Assembly (NCBI GenBank): GCA_012513425.1
Contig: JAAZCF010000275.1
Location: forward strand, 1 to 11,620
From: Bacteroidales bacterium
GTDB lineage: Bacteria > Bacteroidota > Bacteroidia > Bacteroidales > UBA932
Direction: 5' to 3'
DNA length: 11,620 nucleotides
Position 1 is the first letter of the stretch, and every line of letters starts with the position of its first letter. The notes beneath the pieces were generated by a model. That model saw only the letters and a list, made by a program, of their open reading frames with translations, was not told where the DNA came from and did not search any database. Of the stretch, positions 1 through 6,391 are shown in pieces. Position numbers and translations under genes: made by a program.

Positions 1-833
1 ATATCGCTTTGTAGCTTATCCCAGATTTCTTTATGGTCTGTGTTAAGATAACGAACAGAATCACCTTGAAGTTCTTTGTAACGAAGTTCAAAGCCATATG
101 AGCTGTCTTTGTAATTCTCGATTTCTGCTACGAAGTCGGTTACATAACCTTCTTTAAGCTCTTTCCAAAAATTAACAGTTCTTTCAGCATAAGTAAGTTG
201 AAGTTCATAATCAGCGATATCGCTTTGAAGCATTTCAACTATATTGTCTTGATTAGCTGAATAATCTGGACCAACATAAAGATCATCAACGAATTCTTTG
301 AAGTTTCCGTCAGTTTGCTCATTGTATAAAGCTGCAAGTCTATCAGCTGCAGCAGCATATCTCATTCTGATGTAATTCAGAGAAGCTTCTTCTTCTTGAG
401 AAAGACGAAGTTGATCAATCTGTAGAGAAGCAAGCATGTCAGCAAGATTCTTCTGAGCTACTGCAAGAGCAGCTTGAGCGTCAGCGATTTTGGCACCTTC
501 TGTAGCTTCGAGAAGCTCGATAGCAAGATTAAGGCTGTCGATGTCTGCTTGATTTTCAGCATCAAGAAGTTCGTTTTCTAGACGTAACTTTTCAGCCGTA
601 GCTTGCTCTTGAGCAGCAATTGCTTGCTGAACAGCAGCTTGAGCATTAATGAACGCAGCGTCAGCTTCGCTAACTTTTGCGTCGGCTTGCTTGAGACTTG
701 CACAAGCCAATAGGTATTGAGCATGCGCGTCGCGCATCTTTTGAACACCTGCAGGCTCAACATTCTCAATACATGAAGTGAAGATACTGCCTGCGAGCAA
801 TACCATCACGAAAGAATAAATAATCCTTTTCAT
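1..833 (-). CDS. Alanine-rich coiled-coil lipoprotein, 3' end beyond window
   Basis: Open from an ATG at 833 down to the window edge: 277 codons without a stop, so the C-terminus is missing. The N-terminus MKRIIYSFVMVLLAGSIFTSC is a lipoprotein signal with a lipobox-like FTSC and lipidated Cys at residue 21, so the product should sit in the outer or inner membrane facing the periplasm or surface. Residues about 30-150 are rich in Ala, Gln, Glu and Leu in a heptad-like pattern (for example AQAAVQQAIAAQEQATAEKL), indicating a long coiled coil. The part after about residue 165 is more mixed and has aromatic residues. Codons lean to CTT, GCT and CAA, which may mean strong expression (inference). 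It resembles Bacteroidales lipoproteins of unknown role that I recall only loosely. The upstream ppiD-like gene is 107 bases away and a promoter-like box lies in that gap. The reading frame and lipoprotein call are firm; the function is unknown. Confidence 0.85.
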   Translation of the reverse strand, partial: MKRIIYSFVMVLLAGSIFTSCIENVEPAGVQKMRDAHAQYLLACASLKQADAKVSEADAAFINAQAAVQQAIAAQEQATAEKLRLENELLDAENQADIDSLNLAIELLEATEGAKIADAQAALAVAQKNLADMLASLQIDQLRLSQEEEASLNYIRMRYAAAADRLAALYNEQTDGNFKEFVDDLYVGPDYSANQDNIVEMLQSDIADYELQLTYAERTVNFWKELKEGYVTDFVAEIENYKDSSYGFELRYKELQGDSVRYLNTDHKEIWDKLQSD

Positions 834-890
834 AAAAAAATTGTTAAGTGTTTGTATTTTGGTTAAACAATAAAATGCAATTATACGCGT

Positions 891-898
891 CAAATATA
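891..898 (-). promoter_or_regulatory. Candidate -7 element for the lipoprotein gene
   Basis: On the minus strand this reads TATATTTG, a full match to the Bacteroidota -7 consensus TAnnTTTG. It would put a transcription start near 885 and give a leader of about 50 bases. The only upstream TTG (913-915) is 14 bases away, shorter than the usual 19-21, so the -33 element is poor. Confidence 0.45.
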
Positions 899-904
899 AT
901 AAAT

Positions 905-939
905 AAATTTATCAATTAAAAAATAGTGTTGATAAATTT
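905..939. repeat. Perfect 11-bp inverted repeat between ppiD-like and lipoprotein genes
   Basis: AAATTTATCAA at 905-915 is matched exactly by TTGATAAATTT at 929-939, with a 13-base loop. It begins one base after the ppiD-like stop codon on the minus strand and ends just before the candidate -7 box of the next gene. It could be a weak, almost all A-T transcription terminator, because the sequence after it on the minus strand is T-rich but not a clean T run. It could instead be an operator covering the -33 region of the lipoprotein promoter. The symmetry is certain; the role is inferred. Confidence 0.6.
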
Positions 940-940
940 G

Positions 941-3010
941 TTAATAAAATCTTGCGCGATTATCTTTTACTTCGGCTTCTGATTCAAACACAGAGCCGAT
1001 AATTTGTTGGCGATACTGAGCATCTTGCTGGGCACGAAGCGCTGCATCACTTTCTGTAAAATATGCTCCTGTGACATTATCATTCACTTGGAACATATAA
1101 ACTCCTATCTGACCTTCTACCGGACCGCAGATTTCGCCTTTAGGGGCTGCTGCGATGGCGCCGATAAAGCTTGGATCAAGAGCTGTAGACTGGCTGCCGA
1201 AAGAAATGCCGCTCTGGTGGCTGACTGTAGCACCGCAAGCCTCTGCCATAGCTTCCAAGCTTGTGAGACCTTGAGTCTTAGCCTTCATTTCTTCAGCTGC
1301 AACGGTTGCCATTTTTTTCATAGCAAGGGTGTTGTAGATATCATCACGAACATCATTAATATCCATGTAGCCTTCTTTGCGTACTGCAGTGACTGCTGCC
1401 ACAAAGTAGTATTTGTTGTCAACTGTAATAACATCGCTGACATCTCCTTGTTTGGCATCAAAAACCCAGGTAACAAGCTCACGGGCATTATCAACCAAAC
1501 CAATGGTACGAGTTGCCTCAACAATGTGATTGGCAGGAATTACAGGAAGGTTATCTTCCTTAACAGCTGCTGCAAAAGCTTCGTATTTACCATCGGCCTT
1601 GTCTGCAAGAGATGTTGCTTGCATAAGGTAATCGCGAAATGTTTCATCACTGGCGGTAATATTTTTGGTAAGAATTGCAAGAGAAACTTTCTCGATAGGC
1701 TTGGTGGCTTCTTCAACCTTTGCAACTAAAATAGCTTGGAGATTTGGCATACGGATAGCAGCTGCTTTGCCAACAGGGATATCAAACGCTGCATTTAGGT
1801 CTGATAGACCATTGGCTTCATTGGCTGCCATTGTCATCCAACCCATTTCTGAAAGGCCTTCATATTCGCCGTTGTTGTTAAGAACAGCTGCGACAGAGTC
1901 AGCCTGAGCTGCTGAAGCAAGGTCAAACATTGAATAGAAAACACGTACTGAATCCGGAACTATTTTGCGATCCTCAACCCTTACTGCAGAAAGAGTGTTT
2001 TCAACCTCGCGTGTAGGACTTACCAACTCAGCTGAGGCTGCACCTTTCTCAGGAAATACAAAGCTTTGGAACTCAGGAATAGAAGCAAGGTCATTCTTGC
2101 TGTAATATATGTCGCTCCAACGGACGTCAGAATTAAGAGATATGAAGTTTTTGAGGTTATCGCTCTCTGCAAACTCTGTCACGAGACTTGCAAACTTGGA
2201 TTGTTGATCGGTAATGTCAGCTTCTGAAGGCACAACTTCGTACATAACATACTCAATATCGCGGTTGGCGAATTGTTTAAGTTGCTCTTTATGACTTTTA
2301 TAATAGGCTTCGATTTCTTGGTTGCTTACTTGAATTGTGCTGTCAGGAGCATAGCCAACGGCAAGCATAAAGAAGTCAACGTCGCTGGTGAGGTTGTTCT
2401 CAGCAATGGCGCGGCTTGTTTGGAGCGGACTATAAATTGTGCTGGCAGACAACAAACTATAATATTTATTATATAGTTGTTGTTTGTAAATCTGTTCGCG
2501 TAGATAGTTCCAATAAGCTGAGTATGTGCCTGTGGCATCAAAATCTATGTTTTGTACAAACTGAGCAAGAGCTTCGCGGCTGAAAACGCCGTTCTGGTCA
2601 AGAAACATCTGTTGAGAAGAAAGAACCGGAGAAATATTGCTGCCCTGAGTAAGGTCATACATTTCTTGGTCACCTACTATCAATCCGGCATCTTTTGCCT
2701 TTGGTTCGAATACATATTGGTCAAGATAAGTCTGCAATGTGAAATCGCGAACCTGACTGTGTTGCTCTTCTGAAGCAAAACTTTGTCCGTAGATTTGCTC
2801 AAAGAGATTGGTGTTTTGTTCAACCTTTGTGTAAAAATCTTGGTAGGAAATTGTTTTCCCATTCATTGTACCAACTTTGTTGTCAGAAGATGCATTCTGA
2901 ATAGTTGATGAAAGTGTAGATGGGTCAAAGATAAAAGATAATAGCGAAATAGCTATTAAAACTGTAATAAATACTCCGAGTTTTACACGGATATTTTCTA
3001 ATACGGCCAT
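941..3010 (-). CDS. PpiD-like SurA-N domain periplasmic chaperone (degenerate parvulin)
   Basis: This 689-residue protein is built like PpiD, the inner-membrane-anchored periplasmic folding factor. It has a short cytoplasmic start (MAVLENIRVKLG), one membrane helix at about 11-28, then a SurA-N-type chaperone region from about 45 to 240 starting with NGKTISYQDFY. A parvulin-like segment follows at about 350-435 (keeping VRV and an MGWMT remnant), and a second rotamase-like segment at about 500-550 (DAKQGDVSDVITVDNKYYFV). Length and order fit the Bacteroidales peptidyl-prolyl isomerase family that lies near lptC. The parvulin domain seems non-catalytic: Tyr359 stands where the HIL histidine is expected, and Ala426 where the second histidine is expected. 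The likely role is chaperoning newly exported outer-membrane proteins, not prolyl isomerisation. The start is an ATG with a membrane segment right behind it and an AT-rich leader. It lies 116 bases after lptC, with its own candidate promoters. Confidence 0.9.
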   Translation of the reverse strand: MAVLENIRVKLGVFITVLIAISLLSFIFDPSTLSSTIQNASSDNKVGTMNGKTISYQDFYTKVEQNTNLFEQIYGQSFASEEQHSQVRDFTLQTYLDQYVFEPKAKDAGLIVGDQEMYDLTQGSNISPVLSSQQMFLDQNGVFSREALAQFVQNIDFDATGTYSAYWNYLREQIYKQQLYNKYYSLLSASTIYSPLQTSRAIAENNLTSDVDFFMLAVGYAPDSTIQVSNQEIEAYYKSHKEQLKQFANRDIEYVMYEVVPSEADITDQQSKFASLVTEFAESDNLKNFISLNSDVRWSDIYYSKNDLASIPEFQSFVFPEKGAASAELVSPTREVENTLSAVRVEDRKIVPDSVRVFYSMFDLASAAQADSVAAVLNNNGEYEGLSEMGWMTMAANEANGLSDLNAAFDIPVGKAAAIRMPNLQAILVAKVEEATKPIEKVSLAILTKNITASDETFRDYLMQATSLADKADGKYEAFAAAVKEDNLPVIPANHIVEATRTIGLVDNARELVTWVFDAKQGDVSDVITVDNKYYFVAAVTAVRKEGYMDINDVRDDIYNTLAMKKMATVAAEEMKAKTQGLTSLEAMAEACGATVSHQSGISFGSQSTALDPSFIGAIAAAPKGEICGPVEGQIGVYMFQVNDNVTGAYFTESDAALRAQQDAQYRQQIIGSVFESEAEVKDNRARFY

Positions 3011-3054
3011 ATTAAGAGTTAAGTTTTAGTTTTTTATATTACTATTTATTTGCC

Positions 3055-3078
3055 TATATGGAGACGGTATTCCACACA
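3055..3078 (-). other. Possible hairpin in the 5' leader of the ppiD-like gene
   Basis: On the minus strand TGTGTGGA (3078-3071) can pair with TCCATATA (3062-3055) across an 8-base loop, giving 8 pairs of which two are G-U. It lies directly downstream of the predicted -7 boxes, so it would be at the very 5' end of the mRNA. No T run follows, so it is not a normal terminator. It may affect mRNA stability, or may be chance. Confidence 0.3.
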
Positions 3079-3086
3079 TAAGGACG

Positions 3087-3104
3087 CAAAAGTAAACAAA
3101 AATA
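3087..3104 (-). promoter_or_regulatory. Tandem candidate -7 elements for the ppiD-like gene
   Basis: The minus strand holds two full TAnnTTTG matches ten bases apart: TATTTTTG (3104-3097) and TACTTTTG (3094-3087). A TTG at 3120-3118 lies 23 bases upstream of the second box, slightly longer than the usual spacing. Transcription from the second box would start near 3082, leaving a leader of about 70 bases. The 116-base gap after lptC fits a separate transcription unit. Confidence 0.5.
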
Positions 3105-3126
3105 CGTTATATAGATGCAAGTTTTA

Positions 3127-3741
3127 TTAAAAACGTTGCATGGGACCAACAAAATTTACGCTATCAAAGAAGAAAAATGTACTATCAAGGGTAACTCCGT
3201 ATGAATCGAAGGGATGACTGATGACTGCATTGCTGGCTTTTTCGTCGCTTTGCATACCATAACCCTGCATAAGACCTTGCGGAGAGTACATTTTAATGAA
3301 GTTGTTGGTATAGATGATTTGTTCCTCTCTATCCCAGTAGAGAGTATCGGTAAATGAGTGCTCACCTTTGAGGAAGTTCTCAATGTGGACATTGCCATAA
3401 GCCACCCATTGCTCATCATTGAGAAGGGTGTTGTGACGAGCTCCGTCGCTAGTGAGGCGCGTCTCCAGCAAGCCGTCCTGGTTGTAGCCGAGAAGTTCGA
3501 AACCTCCAAGGTATAGCTCATAAGAATATTTGACAGAATCCTTCACATATTCATAGCGTTCCATACGAGCAGCTGTCATATCGTAGGTCATATTGTCGCG
3601 CTGATATTGGCGGGCAGATATGTTTTCTACTGTCTGTGTGGGAACTTGACTGAAGTCAATTGCATTAATAGAAATGCTGTCCTTGCAGGAAGCAGCAAGG
3701 ACAGCAAGAAAAATTAATGTTATGAAACGATTCGTTTTCAC
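3127..3741 (-). CDS. lptC: LptC, lipopolysaccharide export periplasmic/IM component (GTG start)
   Basis: LptC bridges the inner-membrane LptBFG transporter to periplasmic LptA-like proteins during lipopolysaccharide transport. The 204-residue product has the Bacteroidota LptC pattern: a beta-rich region with GYNQDGLLETRLTSDGAR, then WVAYGNVHIEN, then TDTLYWDREEQIIYTNNFIK at about residues 131-150, the usual repeating OstA-like strand motif. The N-terminus (MKTNRFITLIFLAVLAASC) is a lipoprotein-type signal with Cys19. The frame stays open up to an ATG at 3825, but that would overlap the TPR gene by 80 bases and put 28 non-signal residues before the signal. The GTG at 3741 starts four bases after the TPR stop and places the signal peptide at the front, so I chose it. 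Expected partners (LptB, LptF/G, LptA, LptD) are not in this window. It is probably co-transcribed with the TPR gene. Confidence 0.9.
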   Translation of the reverse strand: MKTNRFITLIFLAVLAASCKDSISINAIDFSQVPTQTVENISARQYQRDNMTYDMTAARMERYEYVKDSVKYSYELYLGGFELLGYNQDGLLETRLTSDGARHNTLLNDEQWVAYGNVHIENFLKGEHSFTDTLYWDREEQIIYTNNFIKMYSPQGLMQGYGMQSDEKASNAVISHPFDSYGVTLDSTFFFFDSVNFVGPMQRF

Positions 3742-3745
3742 GAAT

Positions 3746-5065
3746 TTATTTTTGTGTGCGAACAGTAGTGGTCGCGCGTAGGCCTGAGCAAGAAACGGTA
3801 TATGAATTGCCGTCAACTGCATCATACATGAAAGCGTCAGCTTGCTGAGGGAAATACTTGCGATATTGAGCTGACAATGAACTAGCCTCTGATTCCAAGC
3901 TTGGATCTGCGGCTGTTGCTTTGTTCATATAGTCGACTGCTACCCAGAATTGTGCGCGAGAATCAATCTCGTTACCGCTGCATTTCATGCAACCCCAAAT
4001 AGTGCCAAGAAGAAGATAGCACTTGCCGGCAATAGCTTCGTTAAGCTCAATTGCTTTTAGGGCTGCATTTGCTGCGTCAGCATTTTGTTGCAATTTTTTG
4101 TAATAGAATGTACCTAACTCAAAGCAGTAATCTGCTGCAGTTTTGGTGTCGTCGCCACATAGATCAATTGCGTCAAGCAATGAAGCGGCAGCTTCATCAA
4201 GCTGATCTCTTGAAGAGTATAGTTTGTAAAGAAAATATGCTGTACTAGCTGTTGGCTCAATGGCGTGAAGCTTTTCAACTGCAGAAAGGTATAGGTCGCA
4301 ATCAAGACAGTCGTTATTGCCGAGAAGCTTAACAATAGTGCTAAGAGTAGCTTTGTCGTCAGGCTTGGCTTCATACTGAGGAGTGAATACTTCAATGAGG
4401 TTGTCGCAAGATGCAACGCCGCACTCACCAAGAATAGTCTCAACGTCTTGCTTTGCTGAAAGCATCTGAGCATCTGGATTTTCTTTAAGAGCTGAATCTA
4501 TATAACCTGCAATATTATTGTAGGTATCCATTACTGTTTCAGCGTCAAGAATGCCATCTTTATAAAGATCGGCATCTGTTTTCATATATGTAGCAAAAAC
4601 TACAGGCTGTGAAGAAGGACCTGTGACAGCAACGATATTTTTGAAACCATCAAACAAAGCCCTTGGGTCATTTGATCTCCATTTGTAGTTAATAATATCA
4701 ATTGCTTTGTTGTTTAAAGCAGTGACAGCATTTTTTGGATAATGAGCTACACGGATGTCATGAATCAGCATAAGAGAGTCAAGCACAGCTGCTCTGCGAG
4801 CTGCGTCTTTGGCTTGAGTATATTGCCAACGAAGGAGCTTACCACCATCAATAAACATATTTTGGCTGGCGGCCGGAGGGCACAAAGCAACTGCTTTTCT
4901 CCACGGAGCTATGGCATCTGCCATGTTGTTTTGTTTGAGATATTCTTTGTAATAAGAAAGATTTGTAATACAGTCAACGCTGTCCTGACCTGAGCCATAC
5001 TTGCTCTGGGCAAGGGCTGGAAAAGTGGCTGCGAAAGCGAGAAAAAAGATAGCTAACTTTTTCAT
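3746..5065 (-). CDS. Secreted cysteine-rich TPR-repeat protein of the lptC locus
   Basis: This 439-residue protein has a Sec signal peptide (residues 1-19, ALA before Gln20), so it works in the periplasm or at the outer membrane. Helical repeats of TPR character are visible at about 36-65, 273-301, 312-345 and 370-390, for example YYKKLQQNADAANAALKAIE. TPRs usually hold protein partners; no catalytic motif is seen. It contains 12 cysteines (32, 62, 215, 220, 253, 256, 303, 314, 349, 359, 362, 426), including two CxxC pairs (CLDC, CMKC), suggesting disulfides in the oxidising periplasm. The C-terminal segment after residue 395 (RKYFPQQADAFMYDAVDGNS) is not repeat-like. As I recall, Bacteroidales carry such a TPR protein between a FadL-like barrel and lptC, but its function is not established to my knowledge. 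The ATG start follows an A-rich leader and a good promoter match. Confidence 0.85.
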   Translation of the reverse strand: MKKLAIFFLAFAATFPALAQSKYGSGQDSVDCITNLSYYKEYLKQNNMADAIAPWRKAVALCPPAASQNMFIDGGKLLRWQYTQAKDAARRAAVLDSLMLIHDIRVAHYPKNAVTALNNKAIDIINYKWRSNDPRALFDGFKNIVAVTGPSSQPVVFATYMKTDADLYKDGILDAETVMDTYNNIAGYIDSALKENPDAQMLSAKQDVETILGECGVASCDNLIEVFTPQYEAKPDDKATLSTIVKLLGNNDCLDCDLYLSAVEKLHAIEPTASTAYFLYKLYSSRDQLDEAAASLLDAIDLCGDDTKTAADYCFELGTFYYKKLQQNADAANAALKAIELNEAIAGKCYLLLGTIWGCMKCSGNEIDSRAQFWVAVDYMNKATAADPSLESEASSLSAQYRKYFPQQADAFMYDAVDGNSYTVSCSGLRATTTVRTQK

Positions 5066-5093
5066 TTTTATTTGGTTTTTTTTTGCAGGGCAG

Positions 5094-5127
5094 CAAAGTT
5101 ATTAATTTTTTTATTAATTGTACAAAA
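5094..5127 (-). promoter_or_regulatory. Promoter before the TPR-lptC genes
   Basis: The minus strand shows TTTTG (5127-5123), a 21-base spacer, then TAACTTTG (5101-5094), a close fit to the Bacteroidota -33/-7 pattern. The -33 part lies inside the last codons of the upstream barrel gene. Transcription would start near 5088, giving a leader of about 22 bases that contains a run of nine A residues (5084-5076 on this strand), the kind of A-rich leader Bacteroidota use instead of a Shine-Dalgarno site. Confidence 0.6.
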
Positions 5128-6391
5128 CTTTCTGGAACCAAACATCGTATAAATTTAAGCCAAATGTAAACTTGACAAAATTTTCATTAACATGGTTGGG
5201 AACTTGTGTTCTGCCTAAATCAACGGCCAACGACACTGAGGTTTGTCTATTATATACAGGAATACTAAAACCAAAAGTTATGCCAGAAGTTGAGATTTGA
5301 TGCCCATCTATGATGAGGTATTGATTTTTATGGTAAGCTCCCACGCGATAAGTTATGGTGCGAAGGAAATATCTAACGTCATATTTGTTTGGAATATATT
5401 CAAACCCGATGTTATGAGATTGACTATTTCCATAAGCCACATTTATGCCGGGAGTCGGGTCAAACACAGAGCCTGTCCAATCCTGCATTGTGTAGTCATA
5501 GCCTATCTTCCAAGAATCTTTCTTTCCCAAGGTGAAGCCTACAGAAATTTCTTGAGGAAGATTGATGGACTTCTCCATACTGACATTGATAGTAGTATCA
5601 GTGTAATTTCCGCCTGTAGCATAAGCCAAATCTGAGTAATCACTTTTGATGGTTGATCCTAATTTGTAGGTGGAACCGACAATGAGAGAAAGGTCTCCGA
5701 GAGGTTGCTCGTATTGCATACCCAACTTGCCTGTAAATCCGCGGGACACAGATTTCCAATCGCGAGCAATAGTGCGACTATAACTGTTGGTATTAAATAA
5801 GGCGGCAGAATTGCGAGTATTGGTACCGAAAACCAAAATAGCATCTGCCCCCAGGCTCAAACGCTCAAATAGAGTGACTCCAGCGCCAGCAAATGCTTGA
5901 CTAAGCCCCCCCTGCCCTGCTCTAATGTATTGCACATCTCCAAGCTCTGACAACACTATGTCGCTCTCATCTCGATAGCGGAAGAGATAACCGGTGCTAC
6001 TATATGGCATGACACCAAGTCTAAAAGCAGAGTGTTTGTAAATGGGGAAAGAGGCCACAACATGGTTTATATCAAATAAGTTTTTTGCTGTTTTGGCGGT
6101 AGAGCCGTTTATATCGGCCGAGTAGATGGTGTTGCTCTGCTTCAAACCGAAGTTGAGCATAAAAGCCTGAGTCTCGCGGGCTGTGACTGAAGCCGGATTG
6201 AGAAGGTTGTTGTAACCTGCATCGCGAATCGCAACCCCGATGCCACCCATGGCCATAGTGTTTTGATCACCAAACGACTCAATTTGACCAATGCCGAACT
6301 GAGAATATGGGGAATAACCGATGAATGACTCTTGAGCTACTGCATAAAGAGACAGAGCCATCACAAAGACTGATATAATTAGCTTTTTCAT
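5114..6391 (-). CDS. FadL/OmpP1-like outer-membrane beta-barrel protein
   Basis: This 425-residue protein has a Sec signal peptide (residues 1-19, AVA before Gln20), then many amphipathic, aromatic-flanked strands and a strand-like end (LNLYDVWFQKVLYN), the signature of an outer-membrane barrel. The mature N-terminus (YSPYSQFGIGQI ... AMGGIGVAIRDAGYNNLLNPAS) has the early Gly-rich plus NPA pattern seen in FadL/OmpP1/TodX-type barrels, which pass hydrophobic compounds; the substrate here is unknown. Its ATG overlaps the coaX stop in ATGA (6388-6391), so it is probably translated by coupling to coaX. The TPR gene follows 48 bases on. Placement beside an LPS-export gene and a periplasmic chaperone suggests an envelope role. 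A G7 run on the coding strand (5912-5906) within the AGQGGLS codons is the longest G/C homopolymer I noticed in the gene. Confidence 0.85.
   Translation of the reverse strand: MKKLIISVFVMALSLYAVAQESFIGYSPYSQFGIGQIESFGDQNTMAMGGIGVAIRDAGYNNLLNPASVTARETQAFMLNFGLKQSNTIYSADINGSTAKTAKNLFDINHVVASFPIYKHSAFRLGVMPYSSTGYLFRYRDESDIVLSELGDVQYIRAGQGGLSQAFAGAGVTLFERLSLGADAILVFGTNTRNSAALFNTNSYSRTIARDWKSVSRGFTGKLGMQYEQPLGDLSLIVGSTYKLGSTIKSDYSDLAYATGGNYTDTTINVSMEKSINLPQEISVGFTLGKKDSWKIGYDYTMQDWTGSVFDPTPGINVAYGNSQSHNIGFEYIPNKYDVRYFLRTITYRVGAYHKNQYLIIDGHQISTSGITFGFSIPVYNRQTSVSLAVDLGRTQVPNHVNENFVKFTFGLNLYDVWFQKVLYN

Noticed and set aside
1004..1729. A 241-codon plus-strand open frame opposite the ppiD-like gene
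   Set aside because: It is antisense to a well-supported gene, is rich in Cys, Phe and Ile as reverse-frame shadows often are, and shows no family motif or promoter.
3156..3521. A 121-codon alternative-frame open frame inside lptC
   Set aside because: It lies in another frame of a conserved gene and has no recognisable features.
3742..3825. Longer lptC start at ATG 3825
   Set aside because: It would overlap the TPR gene by 80 bases and bury the lipoprotein signal behind 28 residues.
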